Source: Balaenoptera acutorostrata (lineage: Eukaryota; Chordata; Mammalia; Artiodactyla; Balaenopteridae). Taken from it: 64,000 nt of DNA. Both the position numbers and the translations under genes were made by a program. Positions within the stretch are counted from its first letter, which is position 1. Each line of letters begins with the position of its first letter. Where the stretch lies: contig NC_080080.1 of the NCBI RefSeq assembly GCF_949987535.1, positions 60,486,668-60,550,667 on the forward strand, read 5' to 3'. Below, piece by piece: positions 36,089 through 48,754 of the stretch. A model generated the notes under the pieces. It was not told the DNA's origin, searched no databases, and was given only the letters and a program-made list of their open reading frames with translations.

Positions 36089-37540
36089 AATACTTTTATT
36101 AAAAACTTAAGAGAATTTTTTCCTATCAGACTTGTGCTACAAGAAATACTAAAGTGAGCCTTTCAGACAAAAATAAAAGCATAAGTCAGTAACTTAAATC
36201 CATATGAAGAAATAAAGAACATCAAGAAAGGTAACTGCAGAGGTAAATATAAAAAATAATATAAATGTATTTTATTCTAACTTTTTTTTCTATCTGATTT
36301 AAAAGGCACCTACATAAAGTAATCATTATAACTGTTTATAGGCATATAATGTATAAAGATGTAATTTTTATATCAGTAACAGCACAAAGGAGGGCAATGT
36401 AAAGGAGGAGAAAAGTTTTTTATACTATTGAAATTAAATTGGTATTAATCAAAACTAGATGCTTCTACTTAAGATGTTATTTGTAATCCTTAGAGCAAGC
36501 ATTAAGAATATAATTCAAAAATATAGTAAAAGATAAGGGGATTGACATTGTACACTAAAAAATATCTCTTTAACAACAACAACAACAAATGAGTCAGTAA
36601 TAGAGGAAGAGGAATTAGGAAAAAAAATGAGACTCTTGGAAAATAAATCACAAATGTTGGACATAAATCCTACATGAATTACATTTAATATAAAATTACA
36701 AAATTAAATATTAATTACATTTAATATAAAAAGGTTAAACATTCCACCTAAAGACAGAAATTTCAGACTGAATAAAAAATTGAAAAACATGATCCAAACA
36801 TACGCTGCCTACAAGTGACCCACTTTAGAGTCAAGAAAATATATAGGTGACGTGTAAAAGGGTTGGAATAGATATACCATAACAGTAACAACAAAACAAA
36901 ACAAAACAACAACAACAAAACTGGAGTGGCTAAGAAAATATCAGAAAAAAATATATTTTAAGATGAAAATTTTTACTAGAGACAAAGACATTTTAAAATG
37001 ATAATATGATTATTCCATCTAGAATATATAATAATTATAAACTTATATGCACCTAGCAACAGAACTTCAAAATATAATGAAGCAAAATCGATGCAATGGA
37101 AAAGAGAAACAGACAGTTCTACAATAATAGTTGGATACTTTAATATCCTTCTTTCAATAGCAGAACAGACAGAAAATCAACAAGAAACTAAAAAACTTGA
37201 ACAACATTATCAATCAACTAGACCTAACAGCCATCTATAAAACATTCCACCCAACAGTATCAGAATATACATTCTTTTCAAATGCACATGGATATACTAT
37301 ATGCTAGGCCATAAAACAAATTTCAGTACATTTAAAAGGATATAAACAATACAAAGAGTGGTCTCAGATGACAACAGAATGCAATAAGAAATCGTTAGCA
37401 GAAAGAAATTTGTTGAAAATCACAAATGGAAATTAAACAATATATTCCTAAATAATTCATGGGTCAAGTAAGAACTCATAAGGAGAATTAGAAATAATTT
37501 GAGATGAATTAAAATAAAAGTATAACATACTAATACTTGA
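36089..37540 (+). repeat. Old L1M remnant, sense (ORF1 end, linker, ORF2 endonuclease)
   Basis: Starts near the ORF1 end (gacttgtgctacaagaaata), runs through an inter-ORF linker (aattggtattaatcaaaact) and enters the ORF2 endonuclease region from about 36,790 (acgctgcctacaagtgaccc; agttctacaataatagttgg; caccca-type aaacattccacccaacag). Many frameshifts and stops. An (AAAAC)n/(AAC)n tract lies at 36,890-36,920. Confidence 0.75.
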
Positions 37541-37737
37541 TTGGTCCCACATACTCTTTTGAAAAGCAGAGGGGTTAGACAAAGAGATCTAAATTAATTT
37601 AAAAATCATTTATTATTCTGGGAATAAAAAGAACTGGGCTTAGTATCAGTTGTGCCTTTATCTTTGTGTCTGTTTATCATCTTGGAATAGTCATTACATA
37701 GTCAAAATACAGTTGCCATCTCAGGAATCAAATACTG

Positions 37738-38040
37738 TCATCTCTAGGGCTACCATAACAAGAACCACAAACTTGTTAGCTTAAAAGAACAGAAATTTAT
37801 TTTATCACAGCTCTAGAGGCCAGAAGTTCAAACTCAAAGTGTTGAGAGGGCCATGTTCTTTCTGACGCCTCAAGGGGAGGATCCTTCTTTGTCTTAACCA
37901 GCTTCTGGTGGTGGCCATCAATCACTGGTGTTGGCATTTTTTGATTTGCAGCTGCATCACTGTGGTCTCTTCCACTGTTGTCACATGGAATTGTCTCTGT
38001 GTGTTTCTGTCTCTGGAAGCAATTTAAATAGAAATTTCTA
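37738..38040 (-). mobile_element. MaLR LTR fragment (MLT1/MST-like), antisense
   Basis: tagggctaccataacaagaa, aacagaaatttattttatca and cagctctagaggccagaagt are the complement of a MaLR LTR 3' half. The other end is lost or unreadable. Confidence 0.65.
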
Positions 38041-40067
38041 TTTTTAAAAAACAAACTGTTGATTACTATGCTCTATTTAGATAGTTCCTCTAACCCACAC
38101 CCACCTCCATTTCCCCATATGTATTTGAGAAGGAAAGAGGAACTCCTGTGAGCTATCATATTGGAAAAAATCAATAATACAATGTTTTACTAGAGATGCC
38201 TCTTATCTAAAATATTTGAATTAAATATAAAATCTGGGGAAATTATCACCCAGTTTCCCTCTTCTAGAGGCATATTCTAAATGATAGGCAGCAGAATATT
38301 TTATACCCATGAGGTTTGCTGACATTATTGATTTGATCCAGAATCTGTATTTTCTCTCTAAAGAAAACAGTATTCTCTCTTTACTTTCTTTTATATATAA
38401 TGTTGATGTCTTAAGATTATTGTCAGAGAGGATGCTTGTAGTTCAAATGATTTGGTTGTATTTCACCAGTATTATTACAAGATAGTCAAACAATGGCTGG
38501 GCTCCAGTATAGACCTCGGTGCCTTTGTTCCACTGGGATACTGATCTGAAAGCCACTGTTTCCTTATATTCCAAAGACCAAATAAAACAAATAAATAAAC
38601 AAACAGAAAAAACAAGTAAATGAAACTATTTTAAAAACCAACTCTCTTTTCTTCCTCATCCATGTTAATTCTCTTCTACCTAAAATTACTTCCTGGAAGT
38701 GATTTCTATGTTTCTTAGAGCCTCTTTATGTATATATCCACACTAATGCATATAAAACTGTTCCTTGTAGATCTTATACTTTTTCCATTTGAATAATTAT
38801 TTTCACATGTCATATAGAGTTTATCCATTGTCCTAGATATGCATTTTTCCTGTGCATTTGAGCATCATAGGAAGATAAATTCTACTCTTGAAAATGTTAA
38901 CTGGTCACTGAGACACAGAAAGCTATTATTCTTACCATTTTTCAATAGTGAGTAGATTCTGTAGGGGTGGAATTTTAAGATGTAAGTATACTGTTTTTCC
39001 ACACTCAAATTATGTTCCCCTTATCATGGAAATTGACCAGTGAAGTGTGCTGCTGACTTTTCAGAATCCATGTACATATAATCCATTAAGTTATTATATA
39101 TAACATTGGGCAGAAAAGCATACTGTGAAATGTTGCTTTTATTTAAACTCCCACTATTTTCACTACATGGCTTCAAGATTTTACTTCTTTATTGCCCTCT
39201 GGTGGTGGGCTCTGTGAACTGCATATTTACAGTTCTGGAGTACGTATCTTCCCGGAGGTATTCAACTCCTCAGGTACAAGCTAAAGAGTAGATGATAAGA
39301 AGCATTCAGATTTATTAAAACTAATTAAGAATATCAGTAGCCTGACTGTTGTTTCTAAAAATATAAAATATTTTTTCTTTTGTTGTCAAACAACCATATT
39401 TCATGAAAAAAAATATAATTCCTTTTTTGCTTGCAATAAAAGAATAATTGAAGATATTCTTCATTTGGACCAAATACCTTCTCTGAAAATATAAGTTAAA
39501 ATAGGAGTTTAACTTTCCAAAATATTCTTTAGGAAATAAAACTCCACATATAATTTCAAATTATAATTTAATTTTACCTTAAATTTAAATATCTATATTG
39601 ACTTAAATGTTGTACTCTGTAATTTTGGATGATTCCCTCCTTTATATCTTCTTCCTCTCTTCAACAAATAAAATACATGTGAATGCCTAACATGAGGTAG
39701 GGTATTCTCTGTGAAATAATGGTGTTGGTAAACTTGATTTTGATTTAGCAGAGGGATTGAGCCTATGTGTTGGTGAATTCTCCCCAGACAGTGTGTGGGG
39801 AGAGGGTCAGGCATGTCTCTGTGCTCCTGAAGTTTTCTCTGTGAAACTGTCAACCTCCAATATCAGAAATAGCTTCCTTTGTCAGAAAGGATTTTCAGAC
39901 ATTAAAAGTTTTCTATTAAAGTGCAAGTATTTTTAAAATCTATAAAATATAGGGCATTATAAATTTTCTTTAGTTACTACAAGCTGAATTTTAACTGAGA
40001 AGACTGGGGACTCCATGTATGTGTACATGAATGCATGCGTGCATGTTTGTGTGCTACACACGTGTCT

Positions 40068-40101
<34 letters not shown>

Positions 40102-41234
40102 GCCTACTGAGGATACAGAACAGATTCTGGACAGGAAAGAGCAGTGGTATATCAGAAGGGAAAAGAATATAAAGGACCAGCTTCACCTACTTAATTTGTC
40201 CCCTGACCTGGTGTTGTCTTATTTTCCACCATCCTTTGCTGATCTGTATACTAAATGCCCAGGGTTCCTAGGTACCCCTAGGTACCTCTGTAAGTTTTAC
40301 AAGCCTATCAATATCCCATGTACAGTGGATGGAACCTGGACTTTTTGCCCATATAGTTTTCCTTTTCCTCAGAGTTTTCGTCTGAGCTATGTCGTGGGGT
40401 AGGTACTGTTGTGAAAATTTGTGCTCACTTGTTAAATAGAAACTACTCATTTAACTGTTTAAACAAATAAATAGTATCTTGAGTCAATTTCAGGGCACCT
40501 CCAGTCTCCACAAAGCAGAGTTACTTTGGGACAGAAAGGTCTTTTAGTTTCCACTTAAATCAAAATAAAAAGTTATTGAGCAATTCTAGGACCAACCCTA
40601 TAGTTGCAAACTTTGGGAAGAGATCACAGGATTCTGTAATCGCCTGCTTATCCCCTTACTTGGACACCAAATAGCTCAATAGCTCTTATACTGAAGTCAA
40701 AAGGAAGAATAATACTGGAACAAAGTCTGCATTTAAAGTCTGTGTCTTATTTTTATTTTCTCTTGGCACGTAGTAGGTAACTGTTAAATGTTCTCTTGAT
40801 AAATATTAAAAACACACAAGATGCTTCATATACTAGGGGTCATAAAATTTCAACTTTTCTTTTGGTGTAGGGGTCGATGATGACAAGTTTGGAAACTTCT
40901 GATTCATGTTAATGTTCCTGCTTTGAGAACTGCAGGGTGCAGCTTTTAGATGGAAAAAGTTGCCAAGAGGACCAGAAGTAGAATAAAGGCATTTATGTAA
41001 TTCTTCCTTATAATTTCATTTATTGGTTTTCAGCATCTAACTCTGAAAAGTTGCCTGAGGCTGCCTGGGGTCTGCAATAAGGATCACAGCTGTGCTGTCC
41101 TACCCCCTCCCCACACGTGGGAACAGAGCCTACCCAGCAGTGCTAATAGAGGCCCATGGCTTTCCACCCACCTAGGTACTGCTCAAGGCAGTGGCTTTTT
41201 TCTACCAGCCTCACCCTTCTCCATTTGAATCTTT
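38041..41234. other. Unassigned AT-rich sequence with a (TG)n microsatellite
   Basis: No gene recognised. A (TG)n run of about 29 bases lies at 40,071-40,099, preceded by a degenerate TG/CA-rich stretch from 40,018. The open frames around it (40,031-40,402 +; 39,977-40,186 -) are by-products of the repeat. Confidence 0.5.
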
Positions 41235-41815
41235 TTCTTCTTTCCAGTTTTATTGAGATATAACTGACATATAACACTGTATAAGTTTAAGGTGTACAAC
41301 CTCATAATTTGATACATGTATACATTGCAAAATGATTGCCACAATAAGGTTAGTTAACGCATCCATGACCTTACACAATTAATTACCTTTTGTGTGTGTG
41401 TGCGTGTGATGAGAACATGTAAGATCTACTATCTCAGAAACTTTTGAGTATGCAATAGAGTGTTGTTAACTACAGTCAGCATGCTGTACATCAGACTTCC
41501 AGGATTTATTCATCTTATAACTGGAAGGTTATACCCTTTGACCAACAACTCCCCATTTCCTCCACTCCCCAGCCCTTGACGGCCACCATTCTACTCAGTG
41601 TCTGTGAGTGCAGCTTTTTTAGATTACACGTAAAAGTGAGATTATGCAGTGTTTGTCTTTTTCTCTCTGACTTATTTCACTTAGCATCATGCCCTCAAGG
41701 TTCATCCAAGTTGTTGCAAATGGCAAGGTTCCTTTATTTTTTAAGGCTGAATAACATTCCATTCTACATATGTGCCATATTTGCTTTATCCATTTGTCTG
41801 TCAATGGCCACTATA
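41235..41815 (-). repeat. L1M remnant, antisense (3' UTR and ORF2 C-terminus)
   Basis: gttttattgagatataactg begins the antisense 3' UTR and gtaaaagtgagattatgcag to atccatttgtctgtcaatgg is the complement of the ORF2 C-terminus. A 61-codon minus-strand frame (41,619-41,804) is what remains of ORF2p. An older L1 than those at 0, 13.8 and 57.6 kb. Confidence 0.8.
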
Positions 41816-44329
41816 GAAACAGAAACTCAGTCAGTTCCTACAAGTGTCCAAGGTAACGACAGACAAAATATGGACGTTGGTGGGTGTAGATCCAGGCGGT
41901 AGATTAGACTACATCCCACAGGCAGGAAGGCCACTATTTTAGGAGGAGCCACTTTGAATATGAATGAAATAATAATTGATTTATATATCACTAGTTCAGA
42001 GCTAACTCATCTGTTTTAGACACCTCACCATAGACATGAAATGAGAATGAGTGGAAAAGGAGGCTTCTGAGGGCAAACAGTCATAAAACCCATCATTATT
42101 CTGTAAAAAGGAGAATATACAGTCTTACCTTTAGAACCTCAAATCAAACAAAGACACGTAGCAGCCTCAGTAGGATATAATCGCAACAGAAAAAATACAA
42201 GCAGAAGGCAGAGGAAAAAGCAGTGCCATTTAGTATGGGAATAAATAGCTCTGTAGGTCTCAGAAGCCTCCTATAAACATGTCTGGGTGTCAACATAGTG
42301 TAATAATTAATATCCATAAACCCTGAGTCTTAAGAAAAAAGAACTGTATCTTTTGCTTTCTTTTAGAAAGCGACAGAAAGGCAACTATGTTTGCTTTAAT
42401 AAATACAGAGATTTAGTACACTTAAATATTTGATCAAATAATTAAAAAAATGTTTCTTACACTATACATCATTTTCTGATGAAACAGGGGTAAAATAAGG
42501 TTCTAGGGCGTGAGGTACTATACAAATTTTCTTTTCCGTCCTTTTTTAGCTGAATATACTTTTCCAGGCCTAAAGAAGTAGTAAAATCATGCATCTAAGA
42601 TTGAATAAAAGGTTTCATAGACATATTTTACATATATGCCATTAGATTTCCACAGTTATTTCAGGCTGCTGACAGGCTGCTTGCTTGAGCTGAGACCCCT
42701 CTAAACAAAGCCCATGAAGAAATGAACAACTGTGAAAGCCAACTTATTTATTCTGTGAGTAACTTGGCTGCAGAGCAGACCAATTACCCTTTTAACCACA
42801 CTGTTTGAACTCATTGTACTTCTCTGGGAATCACTATTCTGAAAGTAGAGAAGGGGGCTAGGGAGGTTAAAAGAGACAGAAGATCTAAATATGGTCTCTT
42901 TGCAGAATCTCAAAGGTCAGGCAACAGGTTTATTTCTAACGGTTTTAACAAGACAAGATGAGCTGTGGTTTAAAGGTCCACTTTGGAATCCAAATTCCAC
43001 CTCAGGTGTAGCCTGAATGCTAGTGCACCTCGAGTGAATCACTGAAGGATCACTTCTCAGCACATAGCCAGTGTTTTTTCAATTTTCATATTATTTGATC
43101 CCAGTGAATAATATTGATGAGGGATTTTGAAACTATGAAATTCTGCCAAAGGACTTGATTTTGTAATGATACCAAACCTTGGAAAGTAAAAGAAGTAGAG
43201 ATTGGTGAATCCTTGACAAATTATTAGAGTTATAATTGATTGTTTCATAAGGAAAGATAGGGAATGGATCATTTAGGAACCTGAATGAATACTTTGGATC
43301 TCATCTATTTCTATTAAAACTGCAGGTTAGTTGAGCTCAAAACTTGTAGGTATAAAAATTGTGTTTTTTGGTAATAAAATTTGTTTTAACCCTTCTCTCA
43401 ATTATGCACTTAAATGTTGACCAATTCACAAGTAACTGTTTACAGTCGACGGATTGGCCAGTGGCTTTGGGATAATTCATGTTATAATCTGGGATTTCCA
43501 GTGTTATCTTTATTTTCCCATTTATACTCTATTTCATACATTTTATTAGCAGTGGTAGTAGAAATAGTAGTAGTAATATCATTATTATTTAGTTAGAATA
43601 GAATTGTTTCTATAACTTCTTACGGTCAAACATATACTAAGCAACACACATTTTGAAAGCACTGGTGTTGGGGTAAATTCGATGTTGATGAGACTAGTTA
43701 CTCCCCTTAAAGGAGCTTGTCTTCTAGTTGGAAAGATGTGACACATACAATAATCTGAGGCATTAAGTAAATACATGGGTCTGAGGGCAGAAGATCCTGA
43801 AGGAAGCAAGCTAAAGAACTCATTTTGAATCCTGGCATTAATATTGGCACATTTCCTCACACCTTTTTAGGACTGGAGAATACACTACAATGGCCAAAAT
43901 AAGATTTAATGTCATTTCAGCCTAGGAGATTATTTCTAGGCTTTGAGTATATGATAATTCAAATGCTACCTAAATAGTAAATTTACTTCAATGCTGACAA
44001 TGTAGAAAAGATATTTTGCTGCAAAAATATACACAGTAGTAACAAGTGGGTTTTGGAAGAAACTAATATTTTGTCTTATACTGATATTACACTATTGCCC
44101 TAGACCTAGAACCAGCCTTTACTCTTTGTTGTTTTCTTCTAAGACTAAAGAGCCTCTTTATTGTTTGTGCTGATTTTTTTTCACCGACAGATCTCAGAGC
44201 AATCTGAGAGCTCTGGCCAGTTGGGACAAAATTATCATTAGAATTCTTGGCTAGAGAAGAAAGCTCCTAACTTAAGAATGGCTTTTTGCCTTCTGCGAGC
44301 TCAGAAGAGCAAATTTCAAGCCATCTACA
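41816..44329. other. Unassigned sequence, small L2-like piece
   Basis: No gene recognised. At about 43,650-43,790 (aaaggagcttgtcttctagt) there is an antisense L2 3'-end-like fragment. MIR-like words near 42,960-43,060 are too weak to call. Confidence 0.4.
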
Positions 44330-45520
44330 TTTATAAAACATGTGTTAGTATGGAAAATTTTAAACATCTACAGAAGTAAAAAGAAAGAAGTAGAAACTTT
44401 CATCAATTGTTCTCATCAAATATCAATTGCAGGCCAATATATTTTCTCTATACCCTCTCTTACTACTACCACCATAATCCCCAGCAATTTTAAAGCAAAT
44501 TCCAGATTTCTTTTTCTCAGTGAAAACGTCAGTATACATATTTCTAAAATGCAAGAACTGTCCTTTTTAAGCTCAACTATGTCATTATCGCACATCCCCA
44601 AATAATAATAATTCCTTAATATCAACAAATAACCAGTCAGTTCATGTTTCCTTGATTCTCCTATAAAAGTATTTTTATTTTAATAACCATTATTTATTTG
44701 ATTGCTGATCCAAACACAATTTCTTTTAAAGTATAGGTTTAAAAGAACTCAATTTGCTCATTTTTCTCGCAAGTATTTGTCATTGAATTCAAAGCATTCA
44801 TCCAGTAGGGTTCCCAACTGTCTGGATTATGCTGATTGCATCCCCTTTATGCTTATATATTTATTATGTTACTTTGGCCCATGTATTTACTGTCAGTTGG
44901 TAGATAGATCTAGAGCACTGACATAATTCAGGTGTGATTTTTTTTAGCAAGTTTACTTCACAGATAATATTGATTAATTCCAAAAGGAACTATAAAGTGT
45001 CTGTCTTACTGTGACGTTGCAGCCATTAATGATCAATGTCTAGATCCATTAATTTATTAAGGGTACAAAATGGTGATATTCTACTAATTAGATTATTATT
45101 CATTTACTAGCTAGAATATTATTTCATCAACTATTTGGTTGCCCTGAGTTACAGTTTAATTAGGAAAGGAAGAATAAATGCTTCTTTTATTTTATTTACC
45201 AGTTTTACAAAAAAAGAAAAAAAAGAGAGAGAGAGGTTGACTCCAAAGTAGCTTCCGAAGATGACTAATGAGGTATTTTCTTTCTTTGTTGTTGTTTTCA
45301 GTGAGGTTGTTATAAATATCGATGCAGAGATTGTCCCCTCTTAGGTTCACGAATCCTATTCAAGTTGGCTCCTGAGTCCTTTCCACACAACCACAGTAGT
45401 ATTTGAAGTCTTGCCAGCTCTCTTGTATGACAAGATGTAACAGGAACATCTTGTTCATTTCTCATGCTGCATTTGAAATCAGCTATTTCTCCAAGGAGAC
45501 GTTATCCACTGTGTTTATTC
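44330..45520 (-). repeat. Old L1M/L1ME 3' UTR, antisense
   Basis: The + strand shows ttttaaacatctacagaagt, then tttaaagcaaattccagatt, cttaatatcaacaaataacc, ggattatgctgattgcatcc, agttggtagatagatctaga and tcaagttggctcctgagtcc, in the order expected for the complement of an L1ME-type 3' region. The subfamily is uncertain. Confidence 0.6.
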
Positions 45521-47239
45521 AAACTTGTGTTCCTTCTAGTTTAACCTTCTTTCGAGACATGATTTTTTTTAAAACAAATTACTTACTGAATTCTTTCACC
45601 TTTTCAAATCTTCCTATTCTCCAATCACTTCATTTCTGAATTTTTCTAATTTCTTTTATGTTTTTCTTAAAACCAGTTTCTATTCCTTTTAAAATTTCTT
45701 TTACTTTTTTCAAAATATCAGGCAATAAATTTCATTTGTTCTGTGGAAGTGTCTTTCTGTCACGCTTTTAGGATTTGCTGGAACTTTCTTTTCACCCTTC
45801 TTTTTTCTTTTATTTCTCACTGATTTTCTACAGGATGTGAATGGAATACTCTTCTGTCACTCATTTTTAAATGAAATAAGTTTCCACTTTAGGAGGGAAA
45901 CATAGATCAGAATATAATTTCTAGCTTCAAAACTCCAGGGCTCACTATCTTCTATTATTTTCATAATTTAAAAAATGACCTTAAAATTTCTAAAATCTTC
46001 CTCCTCTGCCCTCCTATTCCCATTTAGCCAGGCCTCCTCTTTCCTGTCCTTGTTGAGTATGGGGATTTGTTCTGGAATGGTGCTTTGGTTTGATAGGTGT
46101 CAAGGTTTCACAGACCGCAGAACACTTGGCATCCTCAGAACATTTCAAAGTTCTTGCACTCAGCTGCAAAGTGGAGCCTGCAATGTTCACTCCTGGTTTC
46201 TGCTGCTGTTCTCAGTGAGTTTTTCAATCTCAGTGCGTTCTTTAACCATAGTAACCTCTGGCTCTCCTGAAAGAGAGAGAGAGACCTTCCCTCGTCTTCC
46301 TCCCACACACCTTGGGATACACATATGTAGGTCTTTTTCCTGTTGTTGATTTGTTCCTACCTGGCTGTATGTTGCAGTTCATGGGGACACCTTGTTGTAG
46401 ATGTTGTCTGTGGGTTTTTGGTCTTGCTATCCTAGATGCTTTTCTTCTGCTTTTCTTTCTTTTTTGGGGGGGGAGGGGGGTTGTGTATTTAAGGGAGGGG
46501 TGGCATATTCAGAGATAAAAATCTTCTCTGTAGCCACCAGCATTTCCCCAGAATCCTCTGCCGTTAATATTTAAAACAAAATCATAGGAATCATTATCCC
46601 GATCCTTAGGATAATCATTACATTGTATCCGTCTTTTTTCCAGGCTTCAAGCTGCCTGTGGCTCCCCACGTTAGTATACTGACATGACTGGGAAATGCCT
46701 AATTTGATGGGCTCTTTCTGCACTACCTTCCTCCTAATTATGAAGTCTTGTACGCTATACATAGTCTTCTTTACTGATAGGGAATTTAGAAAATACAGGA
46801 AACCATGGGCTTAATAGCTGAAAGTGGAATTAATGTATTATTTTTCTCAGGTAAAATATCTTAAGACTCCTTAGGCCAAAGTTTTAAAATGAAATCACAA
46901 ATTTCCTGGAATCATTTTGCAAAGGTGAATGCCCACGTAAAGTACACTAGGACTTGAATCCAAGGAATAACACATTTTTAGAGCCTCCAAATTTATAAAC
47001 TTAGTACAATTCTGCATTACTTCTTAAGGCAACTGAAGAAAATAATTTTGTGAAAAAATAAATATTGATTTTATTAACATAGTTATTTTAAAAGTTTATA
47101 AAACTTTTAAAAAATGTTAAACCTCTATCAGCCTCATCAGTTATTTGTTTTCTAGAATCTTGGATAAAGGAACATTCATTTGAGGGGAAACATGGTATAA
47201 AATGGGAAGATAATCTAACAGTGAAGATAGTTATATCTT
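45521..47239. other. Unassigned sequence, pyrimidine-rich then G-run
   Basis: 45,530-45,810 is pyrimidine-rich and may continue the old L1M. An (AG)n bit at 46,271-46,284 and a G-rich run at 46,464-46,500 are simple-sequence features. A 124-codon frame at 45,975-46,349 has no recognisable domain. Confidence 0.4.
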
Positions 47240-47690
47240 TTCCTTTGTGATGAACCACTCCTAAGCTTGGTGGTTTAAAACAGCAGGCACTTTATCTCCT
47301 CACAATCTGTGAATCAGCAGAAAGGGCTGGGATCTCCTGGGTGGATCTATCTTGCTTCCACCTGAGGCGACTACTGAGGCTGCCATCATCTGGTTACTGG
47401 ACTGGGGCTGGTTGCTCTCACATGTCTGGCCATTGGTGCTGGCTGTGGCCTGTGCCTAGTCTCCACTAGGTTAGCCAGGCTTCCTAACATGTCAGGTTTC
47501 CATGAGGACAAGCCCTAACGCACGAGTACTATCCAAGCTTCAGCTCTTGATACGCCATTGGGCAAAAGCAAGTCACATGACCAAGCCCAGGTCAAGGTGG
47601 AACGAAACTACGCAGGGTGAGAAAACGGGGGAGGGGGGGAAGGGCATTTGCACTGGGGGTCAATAGTCTAACAAACTGCTGCAATAACTA
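47240..47690 (-). repeat. Possible ancient MaLR LTR, antisense
   Basis: cctaagcttggtggtttaaa, then ggatctatcttgcttccacc and gggcaaaagcaagtcacatg, resemble the complement of an MLT1-like LTR. The right part carries an added G-rich tract (47,628-47,640). Confidence 0.45.
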
Positions 47691-48139
47691 TATAAAGAAA
47701 AACACCCCGGAGGGCAACTGGTAAAAAATAAATGTGTGCGGGGTGGGGGGGGGGGGGTAGCATTGGGGGGCAAAGGCAGTAAACAGGGATTACCAAAATC
47801 TGAAGATTCTGGAATTTTTGGAAAATCCACTGGGATTAAAGGAGTTACACAACCATGTTCTGACACCAGAAGAAAGGTCCCAGTTGAGCATCAGGGAAGT
47901 CTAGCACTCTTCCTCCATCACTTCAGTTTTCATGTTTCTTTGACTCAGCATATTTTTAGAATGAATCATGAGTTTCTATAAATGTTTAATTTAGTTTTTC
48001 AAAGAAATAGTGACCTCACTTCTATCTGCTGTGCCACAAAAATGCCGTAGAAAAAAACGTTCTTCTGTTAAATCGCTCACCAGGTGAAACTGTATGTGTA
48101 ACCAACCCAGTAACAAAGAGGTATTAAGAATCGCCACAG
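47691..48139. other. Unassigned, with a long G tract
   Basis: gcggggtggggggggg... at 47,738-47,772 contains several runs of four or more G on the + strand, a good G-quadruplex candidate. No gene is recognised. Confidence 0.6.
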
Positions 48140-48410
48140 CCGAGCCGGCCCTCCGGACCACGCGCCCTATAGCAGCCAGTGGGTGAGCCGGGAGCCGAGG
48201 AGGACCCCGTGGGAAGGAGGGGCGGGGCCAGCGTGGCAGCCTCCTTACGTCTGCGTGGAGCCACCTCCGGCCTCTGGCGCAGGAGTCGCCCGCAGCAGCC
48301 GGCAGTGGCCAGCCTTGCAGCGTTGTGTTCTAGGTCAATAGCTTCTAAGACTCCAGTTGGATTCATTAGAGTAGGCAACGTGGGGAATCCAATGGCAAAA
48401 GATCTCATGA

Positions 48411-48754
48411 GGGGCTTCCCTGGTGGCGCAGTGGTTGAGAATCTGCCTGCTAATGCAGGGGACGTGGGTTCGAGCCCTGGTCTGGGAAGATCCCACATGC
48501 CGCGGAGCAGCTGGGCCCGTGAGCCACAATTACTGAGCCTGCGCGTCTGGAGCCTGTGCTCCGCAACAAGAGAGGCCGCGACAGTGAGAGGCCCGCGCAC
48601 CGCGATGAAGAGTGGCCCCCACTCGCCACAACTGGAGGAAGCCCTCGCACAGAAACGAAGACCCAACACAGTCAAATAAATAAATAATAATTTAAAAAAA
48701 AAAAAAAAAAAAGCTCACTGAAAAGATAACATATGTTTAAAAAAAAAAAAAAAA
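48411..48754 (+). mobile_element. CHR-2-like SINE inside the HIBADH pseudogene, with extra 3' segment
   Basis: Starts gggcttccctggtggcgcag in codons following the Rossmann motif. The duplication atctcatga is at 48,402-48,410 and 48,755-48,763, so it split the pseudogene after insertion of the retrocopy. After the SINE's own A-rich tail (to 48,712) comes a 26-base non-SINE segment (48,713-48,738), then a second poly-A (48,739-48,754). Confidence 0.95.

Noticed and set aside
40031..40402. 123-codon frame with a Val/Cys-rich start
   Set aside because: Generated by the (TG)n microsatellite; no domain, no homologue recognised.
45975..46349. 124-codon frame
   Set aside because: Low-complexity pyrimidine-rich DNA, no recognisable domain or splice context.
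48130..48150. Target-site duplication for the HIBADH retrocopy
   Set aside because: aagaatcgccaca upstream and aagaagcacattt after the poly-A share only the first bases convincingly; not strong enough to claim.
48124..48675. 183-codon minus-strand frame
   Set aside because: It is the complement of the HIBADH pseudogene 5' part plus the inserted SINE; GC-rich composition keeps it open.
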